64,000 bases of DNA from Neoalteromonas arenosi (lineage in GTDB: Bacteria > Pseudomonadota > Gammaproteobacteria > Enterobacterales > Alteromonadaceae). The notes beneath the pieces were generated by a model. It was not told the DNA's origin. It did not search any database and saw only the letters and a list, made by a program, of their open reading frames with translations. This document shows positions 55,698-64,000 of the stretch, one piece after another. The translations under genes and the position numbers were made by a program. The DNA lies in the NCBI RefSeq assembly GCF_030362855.1, contig NZ_JAUCBP010000007.1:124001-188000 (forward strand). Direction: 5' to 3'. How positions within the stretch are numbered: the stretch's first letter is position 1; every line of letters begins with the position of its first letter.

Positions 55698-55831
55698 TCG
55701 AAGCTAATCTGGCGCTGCCGCTCTGCGTAGCGCCACTTATACCTCTAATAAAACAAACGCACCCAAGCCAATAGTGAAAATAAAGCTGCCCCATAGTCTG
55801 GTGTATTTTATGACAGGACTTGGTGAGGTAT

Positions 55832-57742
55832 TTATTCCCTAACAACTAACCCATTTTCTTCCATGATCCCCGCGAGCTCGTCAACGCTTGCGGGATCATC
55901 GATGGTCGAAGGAATTGTATAAGGCTGTGCCTCCGCAATTTGCCTTAATAGCTTGCGTAAGATCTTACCCGAACGAGTTTTGGGGAGCCGCGGTACGATT
56001 AACGCTTGTTTTAAACAGGCAACGGCGCCGATATCACGACGGATCATCGAGACTAACTCGCTTTGCAATTCACTTTGTTGAATTTCAGCGCCGTTTTTAA
56101 GTACCGCTAAACCTACCGGGACTTGGCCTTTTAAGCCATCGGGGACACCAATTACGCTACACTCCGCAACTGCGTCATGCGCGGCCAATACTTCTTCCAT
56201 TTCACCGGTCGACAACCGATGGCCAGCTACGTTAATTACATCATCAGTACGGCCCATTACAAATAGATAACCATCTTCATCGATGTAGCCACCGTCGCCG
56301 GTGCAGTAGTAGCCTGGGAATTGGCTTAAGTAACCCTCTTGGTAGCGCTGGTGGTCACCCCAGATGGTATTTAAGCAACTCGGTGGTAGTGGCAATTTGA
56401 TGGCAATGGCACCTTGCTCGTTAGCACCGAGTTGCTCACCATTTTCATCCAAAATTTGGACATCAAAACCTGGTACCGGACGGGTAGCCGAACCTGCTTT
56501 AACTGGCAGTAACTCAATGCCGGTGAGATTTGCTGCGATTGACCAACCCGTTTCGGTTTGCCACCAATGATCAATGACCGGTTTACCGGTTTTGTTCTGG
56601 GTCCATTCCAGTGTGGGCGGATCCAAGCGCTCACCTGCCATGAAGATATTTTTAAGCTGACTAAGGTCGTAATCTTGAATCAGTTCGCCGTTCGGATCTT
56701 CTTTGCGAATGGCGCGGAAGGCGGTAGGAGCAGCAAATAAGGCTTTGACTTTGTACTTCTCGGCAACCCGCCAGAAAGCGCCTGCATCCGGCGTTTTAAT
56801 CGGCTTTCCTTCGTAAACGACAGTAGTGCACCCCTTCAGCAGCGGCGCATAGACAATGTAGGAGTGACCAACTACCCAGCCCACATCAGACGCCGCCCAA
56901 AACACATCGCCGGGTTGCATATCGTATACAGCGCTCATTGAGTAGTGCAAGGCAACGGCATGTCCAGCGTTATCTCGTACTACCCCTTTGGGCTTACCCG
57001 TAGTACCAGAGGTATACAGGATATAAAGCGGATCAGAGCCCGCAACGGGAACGCATTCGGTAGGCTCGGCGGTTTGCATGGCCTGCTGCCAATCAATATC
57101 ACGGTTAGCAACTAACGCTGCCTGACATTCTGCGCGCTGCAATATCACCACCGACTGCGGTGGGGACTCGGCCATTTCAATGGCTTGGTCAACCATGGGT
57201 TTGTATTCAATGACTTTGTTGATCTCAATGCCACAAGAAGCGGTTACCAAGGCTTTGGGTTTGGCATCGTCAATTCGTACCGCTAGCTCTGCAGCAGCAA
57301 AGCCTCCAAAGACAACAGAGTGAACAGCGCCCAGCCTGGCGGTGGCGAGCATAGCAACCACGGCTTCAACAATCATTGGCATGTAAATAACCACGCGGTC
57401 GCCTTTACTCACCCCTTGTTGCTGCAAAACATCCGCAAATTTGGCAACCCATTCTTGCATTTGTGCATAGCTGTACTGAGCTTTTTGCCCGGTTACGGGG
57501 GAATCGTAAATGACTGCAACTTGATCACCTCGGCCTTGCTTGACGTGATGATCCAGTGCCATATAGCAAGTATTTAGCTTGGCATCTGCAAACCACAATT
57601 GCTGGCCGTTTTCGTCGGTAGTGAGTTTTGCTGAAGGGGCCTTGAACCAGGGCAGGGCGCAGGCCTTATCTGCCCAGAAGTCGACCGGTGAATCCACCGA
57701 TGCTTGATATTCAGATTGATAAGTAGGGTTAGTAGTTGTCAT
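55832..57742 (-). CDS. prpE: Propionyl-CoA synthetase
   Basis: A 636-residue acyl-CoA synthetase of the acetyl-CoA synthetase family. YTSGTTGKPKG (ATP/AMP binding), WWQTETGW, GRTDDVINVAGHRLSTGEMEE and the acetylatable lysine region PKTRSGKILR are present. The QIAEAQPYTIPSTIDDPAS tail is the PrpE variant rather than Acs. It should activate propionate, and in marine bacteria acrylate, to the CoA thioester. acuI lies 85 bases upstream on the same strand, so the pair can turn acrylate to propionyl-CoA. No prpBCD genes are in the window. Confidence 0.9.
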   Translation of the reverse strand: MTTTNPTYQSEYQASVDSPVDFWADKACALPWFKAPSAKLTTDENGQQLWFADAKLNTCYMALDHHVKQGRGDQVAVIYDSPVTGQKAQYSYAQMQEWVAKFADVLQQQGVSKGDRVVIYMPMIVEAVVAMLATARLGAVHSVVFGGFAAAELAVRIDDAKPKALVTASCGIEINKVIEYKPMVDQAIEMAESPPQSVVILQRAECQAALVANRDIDWQQAMQTAEPTECVPVAGSDPLYILYTSGTTGKPKGVVRDNAGHAVALHYSMSAVYDMQPGDVFWAASDVGWVVGHSYIVYAPLLKGCTTVVYEGKPIKTPDAGAFWRVAEKYKVKALFAAPTAFRAIRKEDPNGELIQDYDLSQLKNIFMAGERLDPPTLEWTQNKTGKPVIDHWWQTETGWSIAANLTGIELLPVKAGSATRPVPGFDVQILDENGEQLGANEQGAIAIKLPLPPSCLNTIWGDHQRYQEGYLSQFPGYYCTGDGGYIDEDGYLFVMGRTDDVINVAGHRLSTGEMEEVLAAHDAVAECSVIGVPDGLKGQVPVGLAVLKNGAEIQQSELQSELVSMIRRDIGAVACLKQALIVPRLPKTRSGKILRKLLRQIAEAQPYTIPSTIDDPASVDELAGIMEENGLVVRE

Positions 57743-57827
57743 GCTCTGGCTCTTGCGTTATCCAGTTTGAATTACTCAACACTAGCCCATCATTGCCAAA
57801 AGTGATATGCGACTTAAGCCGCATATC

Positions 57828-58811
57828 CTAGCTGTTTACATTAACAACAACCCGTCCTTTAACCTTGCCAGCTAGGAGGTCTGGCGCGATATTGACCGCA
57901 TCTTGAAGGTTAATTTCGTTTGCTACATCGTCAAAAGTTGTTGAATCTAACAGCTTGGCAAGCTTATCCCACGCTTCTATGCGATCGGTCAGTGGCCGCA
58001 TCACACTGTCAATCCCTACCAACGTCACACCGCGCAGAATAAAGGGCATAACTGTGCCTGGTAGATCAAAGCCTTGGGCTAAGCCACAGGCAGCAACAAT
58101 ACCGCCGTATTTGGTGCTAGCACATGCGTTTACCAAGGTATGGCTACCAACCGAATCAACTACGCCTGCCCAACGCTCTTTTGCCAACGGACGACCAGGT
58201 TCAGACAGCGTATTGCGGTCAATCACAGAGACTGCACCCAAGCTCGTTAAATAATCAGACTCGGCGACGCGACCGGTTGAAGCAACAACGGTAAAGCCCA
58301 ATTTTGATAACAATGCAATTGCGTAACTACCAACGCCACCATTTGCACCGGTGACCAGAATCTCACCTGATGCCGGCGTCAGACCGTGTTTTTCCAACGC
58401 AATCACACAAAGCATTGCCGTGTAACCTGCAGTACCAATTGCCATGGCTTGTTTGGGTGAAATTGATTCAGGTAATGGGATTAACCAATCGCTTTTTAGT
58501 CGCGCTTGTTGGGCTAGGCCACCGCAGTGCACTTCGCCAACGCCAAAACCGTTGAGTAACACCTTATCACCGGGCGTAAATTTGCCTGATGAGCATTGTT
58601 TAACTGTACCCGCTAAATCTATCCCAGGGATCATGGGAAAGCTACGTACCACCGGGGACTTTCCAGTAATGGCCAGTGCGTCTTTGTAATTGATGGTGCT
58701 GTAATCAACGTCAATGTCGGTATCGCCATCCATCAACGCACTCTTATCTAGATCCTTAACACTAGCGCGGTAGCCTTGCTCATCTTTTTCTATCGATATG
58801 CCTTTAAACAT
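57828..58811 (-). CDS. acuI: Acryloyl-CoA reductase AcuI/YhdH
   Basis: An NADPH-dependent zinc-free MDR-family reductase of 327 residues that turns acryloyl-CoA to propionyl-CoA, detoxifying acrylate and its CoA ester. The family start MFKGISIEKDEQGY, STINYKDALAITGKSPVVRSFPMIPGIDLAGTV, and the NADPH site LVTGANGGVGSYAIALLSKLG are typical of AcuI/YhdH. The ATG at 58811 has GGGAGAA five bases upstream and gives the normal size; an in-frame start at 58844 is less likely. Co-oriented with prpE. Substrate assignment is by family; an acrylate source such as DMSP lyase is not in the window. Confidence 0.9.
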   Translation of the reverse strand: MFKGISIEKDEQGYRASVKDLDKSALMDGDTDIDVDYSTINYKDALAITGKSPVVRSFPMIPGIDLAGTVKQCSSGKFTPGDKVLLNGFGVGEVHCGGLAQQARLKSDWLIPLPESISPKQAMAIGTAGYTAMLCVIALEKHGLTPASGEILVTGANGGVGSYAIALLSKLGFTVVASTGRVAESDYLTSLGAVSVIDRNTLSEPGRPLAKERWAGVVDSVGSHTLVNACASTKYGGIVAACGLAQGFDLPGTVMPFILRGVTLVGIDSVMRPLTDRIEAWDKLAKLLDSTTFDDVANEINLQDAVNIAPDLLAGKVKGRVVVNVNS

Positions 58812-58966
58812 TTTTTCTCCCAAAGGTATCGCCACGATTACCACATAATAGACGGTTTTGAGGGAGTAAGAATAAGCGGATGGTCGTAGTGAATAGAACT
58901 AGCGTCATCTACACCCAAAGTAGCATGGTGAAGGATATGGGGCGATGGTAGTTTAGCTGGCGATTT

Positions 58967-60895
58967 ATGGCACAAACTTATTTATCAACGGACACCCCTA
59001 TGCGATCTTCGGCTTCTCCGCATCGATTCACTTTGTCACGCAAACACGCATTTTTTACTTTTCTCATCTTATTGCTTTTGCCGTTTTCTGCCGTAGCAGA
59101 AACGAGCGCGGCATTAGCTCAAATGCCCAAGCTTAGCGGTACCTTTTACGGTTACGCGAGTGTGGCGATTTTCGTATTGGCTTACGCCCTTGTACCTCTG
59201 GAAAACAATATTCACCTCCTTAAAAGTAAGCCGGTGCTATTCGCAGCAGGGATTATTTGGGTATTGGTGGCACTGGCCTTTAACGATATTGGCGCGTCAG
59301 AGCAGGCACATTATGCAATCCGCCATGCAATTATCGAGTACGCCGAACTGTTCCTATTTCTGCTGGTAGCGATGACCTATATCAATGCCTTGGAAGATCG
59401 CAATGTGTTTCAAGCCTTGCGCGCATACTTGGTCTCAAAAGGCTATTCGCTGAAAAAAGTGTTTTGGGTAACGGGCGCATTATCCTTTGTGATCTCACCG
59501 ATAGCAGACAACTTAACTACAGCACTGTTAATGGGCGCAGTTGTGATGGCCGTTGGTGGTAAGGATGTAAAGTTTATCTCGATTGCCTGTATCAATGTGG
59601 TGATCGCCGCTAATGCCGGTGGTGCGTTTTCACCCTTTGGCGATATCACTACGCTAATGGTATGGCAGAAGGGCAAAGTTGAATTCTTACAGTTTTTGCC
59701 CTTATTTGTGCCGTCGCTAGTTAACTGGCTGGTGCCCGCATTAATCATGAGTTTTGCCTTGCCCGACGGTATACCGCAAGCAACTAAGGAAAAGGCGCGG
59801 ATGAAACGCGGTGCCCAGATGATGATGGCGTTATTTTTAGCCACTATTGTTACTGCGGTTAGCTTTCACAGTTTTCTGCACCTACCGCCAGCGGCTGGTA
59901 TGATGTTTGGCTTGGGCTATTTGGGCTTGTATTCGTTTTATTTGAAGCGGGTGGAAGGCCGCACGGTGATGGCGGATTCAATCTTTGGTGGGCGCAGTGA
60001 AGCACATAAGAATCCGCTTAGTGTCTTGCAATCCTACGGTAAACATATTGGCGCACATCTTAACGATCAACCGTATCCGGCGTTTATGCTGAATACCGAG
60101 CATGAAGTAACGCACTGGAATCAGGCACTAGAGGCATTAACCGGTATAAAAGCAGCTGATGTAATTGGTACAAAAAACCATTGGCAGGCGTTTTATAAAA
60201 GTGAGCGTCCAACCCTTGCCGATGTAATGCTTGATGATGAATCGAGTGTGGCTGTTCGTCAGCACTACGGCGGCTTATATCGTGATAACCCGCTGGAGGG
60301 CAAAGCCTACGATGCGGCGAATTACTTTGAAAATATCGGTCAATCTGGTGCCTATTTAATGTTTAGTGCTGCACCAGTGACCGATGAAAATGGCAAGACG
60401 ATAGGTTCGGTCGAGCTATTTGAAGATATGACTGAACAGCGCGCCGATGTTAAAGAATTCGATGTAATGGAGCGGGTGTCACGTGCCGAATGGGACACCT
60501 TGTTATTTTTTTATGGCGTGATCATGTGCGTGGCAGGGTTAAGTCAGTTTGGTTATATGGCGATGATTTCTGAGCTAATGTATAACGATTTGGGCGCCAT
60601 AGGGGCCAATGCATTAGTGGGTTTGTTATCCGCTATTGTCGATAATATTCCGGTGATGTTTGCGGTCTTAACTATGGATCCGGTGATGCCGCTGGAGCAA
60701 TGGCAATTAGTCACGTTAACCGCTGGTGTGGGCGGCAGCATGCTTGCCATTGGTTCTGCGGCGGGCGTGGCATTGTTGGGTACCGCGCGAGGCGTGTATA
60801 CCTTCGCCTCGCACTTAAAATGGACGCCAGTAATTGCCTTGGGCTACGTGTCGAGCATCGGCGTCCACTTGTGGTTAAACGGCAGTGGTTTGTAA
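58967..60895 (+). CDS. NhaD-type Na+/H+ antiporter with an inserted PAS domain
   Basis: A 642-residue membrane protein, larger than ordinary NhaD (about 450-500). Residues 30-325 hold about eight to nine helices of the NhaD/IT-superfamily antiporter, with ADNLTTALLMGA and NAGGAFSPFGDITTLM, the signature first half including the ion-site motif. Residues about 510-642 hold the second half (SAIVDNIPVMFA, GSAAGVALLG). Between them, about 365-495, lies a cytosolic PAS-like domain: PAFMLNTEHEVTHWNQALEALTG and GSVELFEDMTEQR are its N- and C-terminal strands. Exchange of Na+ for H+ may therefore be gated by a ligand or redox signal. I find no clear ribosome site before the ATG. Confidence 0.87.
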   Translation: MAQTYLSTDTPMRSSASPHRFTLSRKHAFFTFLILLLLPFSAVAETSAALAQMPKLSGTFYGYASVAIFVLAYALVPLENNIHLLKSKPVLFAAGIIWVLVALAFNDIGASEQAHYAIRHAIIEYAELFLFLLVAMTYINALEDRNVFQALRAYLVSKGYSLKKVFWVTGALSFVISPIADNLTTALLMGAVVMAVGGKDVKFISIACINVVIAANAGGAFSPFGDITTLMVWQKGKVEFLQFLPLFVPSLVNWLVPALIMSFALPDGIPQATKEKARMKRGAQMMMALFLATIVTAVSFHSFLHLPPAAGMMFGLGYLGLYSFYLKRVEGRTVMADSIFGGRSEAHKNPLSVLQSYGKHIGAHLNDQPYPAFMLNTEHEVTHWNQALEALTGIKAADVIGTKNHWQAFYKSERPTLADVMLDDESSVAVRQHYGGLYRDNPLEGKAYDAANYFENIGQSGAYLMFSAAPVTDENGKTIGSVELFEDMTEQRADVKEFDVMERVSRAEWDTLLFFYGVIMCVAGLSQFGYMAMISELMYNDLGAIGANALVGLLSAIVDNIPVMFAVLTMDPVMPLEQWQLVTLTAGVGGSMLAIGSAAGVALLGTARGVYTFASHLKWTPVIALGYVSSIGVHLWLNGSGL

Positions 60896-60914
60896 CCACT
60901 GCGCGTTTACTTCG

Positions 60915-63029
60915 CTAAAATGGACTCAACCCCCACGAAGCTAGGTAGACGAACAACAATGCGGTGCTAAGCCCTAATAGCGGTAAGCCAATTAAAGTCC
61001 TGCGGCGCAGTGTTACTTGACGACTTGTACGGATCGCAGCATACATAGCCCATAAGCCAACCGCTGCTGACAGCAGCAATACAATAGTACCGAAGTGCGC
61101 AGGTGGCGCTAAACCGGCCAAGAAACTAATCGATGAGATATCGGCCGCTGCTTTTGCTCCTGCTCCAATAAAGCCTAAGCCAACCAATGATAAAGTAACC
61201 GCAGCAAAGGCAAGTAAACGTGGCGTTTGCGGTCCTACTCCAAAATTAGCCTGCGGATTATTCGAAACCCGCCGGGCAATCGCGCCGCAAATAATAGCGA
61301 TGAAGCCACTGACAATAATTAATACCAAGGTTCCTATATACATGGCTGGAGCCACAAGGTTTTTCTCATCTTCGGCCGCTAGAGCCGCAATGCGCAGGGT
61401 AGCATCGGTTTTTAAGTAGGTTAAAAACTCAGGGGCATCTGCGCCTGCTTCCAAACAACTCGCATCTAAATCAGCAAGGTCTTGTGTTGGTGCGTCGAAG
61501 AAGTCGTTCATCACTTGTGTGGCACATTCCGACATCGAACGCGTTGGACCGTGGCCCGCATAGGGCACAATAATCAATCGGCCATTGCTAAACCCCGGTG
61601 CAATGCGCTCAGCCAATGGCGTCGGGGTGATCGGATCCCAATCGCCATTCACGATAAGGGTGGGGATATCGCTTTGCACCAACTGATAATGTTTGCGGTC
61701 TTTCAGTGTTAGGCCAGACTCCACGCAGGCGTCGGCAATCAGCTGCGCGCCTTCCACCGTAAACACGCCTTGGTTAAAGCCAAAGTTTTCATTTAAATCT
61801 TCGGCGGCTACTTGTGCTTGCGCAGCGAAGTAGCCATCGTTACAGCGGATTGCATCACTCATGCCTTGCGATACACCACCAAAAGGGCTCGCCGCGGCTG
61901 CTAAGCCTTTAAAAATACTTTCATCGCCTGATTCTACAAAGGAGCTCAGTGCGTCCATTACCGCGGGAATAGCGGGATGTTCGTCTTGCTCATACTGCAT
62001 CGCAAATGGGGCAAAGCCAACAATCAATGAAGGTACGGTGACGTTTCCTGACGGGAACAGCTCTTCGTCGTAAGCTTCCACAGTGATAGGGTTTTCAACC
62101 AGCGAGTTATATGCTGCATAAAAACGCTCGCGCAGACCTTTACAGATATCGGCGTCTTGTCGTTCGCATTCGTTAAAAATAAGCTCGTGGTTACGGCCTA
62201 TCCAGCGGTGAATGCGCATTAAATCGCCCAAATCATTGGGTACTATGGCATCGAGGACGAGCGCTTTAATACCCTCAGGGTCAACTTGGGTGAGCATTTG
62301 ACCTAAATGACTACCGTAACTAATACCCCAAACGTTCCACTGGTCAAAGCCTAGTGCCTCGCGCAGTGATTTTACGTCGCGGGCATTTTCATAAGTGTTA
62401 TAGGCGGTTAGATCCACGCCACTAGCGGATGCCGCCGTGAAACAGGCTTGCATACGCTCAGCCGTTTCAACTTCATTTTCAGCCAAGGTAACCGAGATCA
62501 TATTCTCGCGGCTGGTGGCTGAGTAGAAGCGGCAGAATTCATCTGAAAAGCCAATACCGCGTTGGTTAAGAATGTACATGTCGCGCGTTTTGGTTAAGTC
62601 ATGATCTAAGAAGCGCTCTACATAATATTCTATGCCAACACCAGGACCACCGGTTAAGTAAGCAACCGGATCTTCACGTACCTCAAGTGGCTCTTCCTCA
62701 TCGCTTTCTTCAGCCTCTTCGTCTGGATTACGGGCAGAGGCAATGATATGTGCGTAGGTCAGACGGATCATTCGACTATTCGGATCATCGCGATTCTCAG
62801 GCACTGACAACATGCCGCAGCGCAAGCGCTCAGGCTCATAATCAATTTCGTCTTTAAATGGGCAGACAACAGTGACTAGATTGGATTCTTCCATCAACTC
62901 GCTGATAGCTTCGCTCTGTTGGGCATTTGCCGTGGCAGTAAATAAGAGTTGTGTAAACAGAATGGCTGCTAGCGACGTAAAGGTAGTGCGCGCGCGCAAA
63001 GCACGATAAAGGCGTAGGGTGGTAAGCAT
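60915..63029 (-). CDS. Exported alpha/beta hydrolase (TAP-like) with C-terminal membrane domain
   Basis: About 704 residues from the ATG at 63029 (GAGAA eight bases upstream). A signal peptide ends near ATANAQ. An alpha/beta-hydrolase follows with the oxyanion motif LTGGPGVG, RGIGFSD, the nucleophile Ser in WGISYGSHLG, the Asp in NGDWDPITP and the His in AGHGPTRS; the TAP-like C-terminal lid (DACVESGLTLKDRK) resembles Streptomyces tripeptidyl aminopeptidases and proline iminopeptidases. Residues about 555-700 form four membrane helices (APAMYIGTLVLIIVSGFIAI onward), unusual for this family. An acidic insert (EEAEESDEEEP) lies near residue 105. It is convergent with the antiporter gene with only 19 bases between. 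Confidence 0.85.
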   Translation of the reverse strand: MLTTLRLYRALRARTTFTSLAAILFTQLLFTATANAQQSEAISELMEESNLVTVVCPFKDEIDYEPERLRCGMLSVPENRDDPNSRMIRLTYAHIIASARNPDEEAEESDEEEPLEVREDPVAYLTGGPGVGIEYYVERFLDHDLTKTRDMYILNQRGIGFSDEFCRFYSATSRENMISVTLAENEVETAERMQACFTAASASGVDLTAYNTYENARDVKSLREALGFDQWNVWGISYGSHLGQMLTQVDPEGIKALVLDAIVPNDLGDLMRIHRWIGRNHELIFNECERQDADICKGLRERFYAAYNSLVENPITVEAYDEELFPSGNVTVPSLIVGFAPFAMQYEQDEHPAIPAVMDALSSFVESGDESIFKGLAAAASPFGGVSQGMSDAIRCNDGYFAAQAQVAAEDLNENFGFNQGVFTVEGAQLIADACVESGLTLKDRKHYQLVQSDIPTLIVNGDWDPITPTPLAERIAPGFSNGRLIIVPYAGHGPTRSMSECATQVMNDFFDAPTQDLADLDASCLEAGADAPEFLTYLKTDATLRIAALAAEDEKNLVAPAMYIGTLVLIIVSGFIAIICGAIARRVSNNPQANFGVGPQTPRLLAFAAVTLSLVGLGFIGAGAKAAADISSISFLAGLAPPAHFGTIVLLLSAAVGLWAMYAAIRTSRQVTLRRRTLIGLPLLGLSTALLFVYLASWGLSPF

Positions 63030-63197
63030 CTGACGTTTCTCGTTATTTTTGTCAGAATCTACGCTAGCAAACAATCAAGCGTTGAGCAATTTTCCCTAGT
63101 TGAGACTAGCAGCGCCTTTTATAACAATGGGTGTAATGCTTATCTGCATGGATTAGGATAGTGGGTACGCTTTTATCTACCCGTTGTTGTACCCTTT

Positions 63198-64000
63198 ATG
63201 TCAAGTGACCGCTTTATCCCGTTTTTGAAAAAAGACATTGTGCAAATGTGTGCCGAACGCCTCAATCAACATGGCGATAACACCGAGTTTGCCACATTTT
63301 GTACTTTGCTGATCAATCGCATTCACTATGAATATCATCAAAAACTGGAAAGTTTAAAAGATCACTACGCACCTTTTGACCCCGATAAAGTCACGCGCAA
63401 TCTGCGCAGTGTGACACCAGAAGATAAAATAGCCAGTCAAAAAGCCTTCGCTAAAGAATTTGCCGAGCTACTAGACTCAGCTAATTTTGAGCAGATAACC
63501 GATGCCGACTTGCAAGATGCGCTTACCGAAGAGTCGTTGTTCAAAGTGCGCCTTGAAGTGTCGTTTAGCGACTTTGCTGAAGTGGTGTTTTACCGCCGCG
63601 GTGAATCCAAGAAAACCGAAGTGCTGCGCAGCTTTTGGGGGCTTCGCAAAAAGCCACTGACGTTCACCAACTACGATCGCGTAGCGGTTTATATCACCTT
63701 TAAGGACGAGGCTTACTTTAAAGCGCAAAGTAAAACGCCGTTTGGTTTTACCCCCGGCTCAACTATTGTGAAGCTATTTCAAAACGTACCCAAAGCTGAT
63801 TTGGAAATGCTATTTCCCAACAGCGAAGTGCGCATGCGTCCCATTGATAAAGTGGTTATCGGTAGCTCGGCGGCAATCGGTGGCGTAGTGGTGTTGGTGA
63901 CCAAATTAGGCGCTTCGATTCTTTTGCTCGCATCGCTATTTGCCTTTTGGTTGGGCTTAAAAGATGAGGCGGTAGAAGTTACTACCCAGCACTTAATCAC
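63198..64000 (+). CDS. DUF3754 / TMEM143-family membrane protein, N-terminal part
   Basis: The gene runs off the right edge; 267 codons are present from the ATG at 63198. The protein starts MSSDRFIPFLKKDIVQMC, is soluble and helical for about 200 residues, carries FWGLRKKPLTFTNYDRVAVYI and MLFPNSEVRMRPIDK, the family's core, and then enters a membrane region (VVIGSSAAIGGVVVLVTKLG). This matches DUF3754 proteins, homologous to human TMEM143, of unknown function. The promoter is between it and the divergent hydrolase (about 170 bases). Confidence 0.85.
   Translation, partial: MSSDRFIPFLKKDIVQMCAERLNQHGDNTEFATFCTLLINRIHYEYHQKLESLKDHYAPFDPDKVTRNLRSVTPEDKIASQKAFAKEFAELLDSANFEQITDADLQDALTEESLFKVRLEVSFSDFAEVVFYRRGESKKTEVLRSFWGLRKKPLTFTNYDRVAVYITFKDEAYFKAQSKTPFGFTPGSTIVKLFQNVPKADLEMLFPNSEVRMRPIDKVVIGSSAAIGGVVVLVTKLGASILLLASLFAFWLGLKDEAVEVTTQHLI

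Noticed and set aside
55711-55734. Terminator after the S9 peptidase
   Set aside because: A 6-bp stem GGCGCT/AGCGCC exists but has a 12-nt loop and no T run.
55742-55831. Short membrane-like minus-strand frame after prpE (WGSFIFTIGLGAFVLLEV)
   Set aside because: The reading is hydrophobic and ends in a stop, but there is no start codon or ribosome site in the 33 open codons.

Overview
The window looks like a chromosomal segment of a marine gammaproteobacterium of the Alteromonadales (Alteromonadaceae-like). This rests on gene order and families, not on a database match: mltD-gloB-yafS and metG/mrp/dcd keep gammaproteobacterial order, there are two TonB-dependent receptors, a secreted GH16 beta-glucanase, a TonB receptor / flavin-halogenase / SapC / cupin block, YfiR with a CHASE8 kinase, and acuI-prpE. 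I see no CRISPR array, insertion sequence, integrase or prophage.

Layout. 1-7.9 kb: housekeeping genes (mltD fragment, gloB, yafS-like methyltransferase, a soluble chemoreceptor, metG, mrp, dcd, a hemolysin-III-type membrane protein), then tRNA-Pro(GGG). 8-12.5 kb: a loose, gene-poor accessory stretch with a CPBP protease, a membrane diguanylate cyclase, a YwqK-repeat protein, gene debris and an orphan ORF. 12.5-20.3 kb: copper and gas sensing. A copC-copD-DUF4198 operon and copA, whose promoter has the 19-bp spacer typical of MerR/CueR activators, are followed on the opposite strand by a histidine kinase with an ethylene-receptor-type (ETR1-like) copper-binding membrane domain plus a single-domain response regulator, then a single-domain globin. 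20.4-25.5 kb: an outer-membrane TonB receptor divergent from periplasmic YfiR and an inner-membrane CHASE8 hybrid kinase. 26-31 kb: a small DUF6090-like protein, a secreted peptide and a large two-component-propeller sensor kinase. 31.3-38.4 kb: threonine-synthase-like enzyme, flavoprotein and Na+ symporter, then two exported amidohydrolases, one lacking its metal motif. 39.2-53.7 kb: a glucan and protein-modification region with a GH16 lipoprotein carrying three 170-residue repeats, a DUF6445 2OG-oxygenase-like protein, an SGNH-TPR protein, a large TonB receptor, and a tight run of halogenase, SapC, FIH-like cupin and second halogenase. 53.8-64 kb: S9 peptidase, acuI-prpE (acrylate/propionate to propionyl-CoA), an NhaD-type Na+/H+ antiporter with a PAS domain inserted between its membrane halves, a TAP-type hydrolase with a membrane tail, and a DUF3754 fragment.

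How the genes may work together. The copper block could both export copper (CopA, CopC/CopD) and supply the Cu(I) that an ETR1-like sensor needs; this is inference. The TonB receptor, two flavin-dependent halogenases, SapC and cupin look like one unit acting on an imported or cell-surface substrate whose identity the sequence does not show. The most unusual items are the ETR1-like kinase beside copper genes, the halogenase block, the PAS-containing antiporter and the rewired YfiR system.

Start codons were chosen from Shine-Dalgarno spacing and family lengths; several differ from the longest open frame. No alignment or profile search was run.
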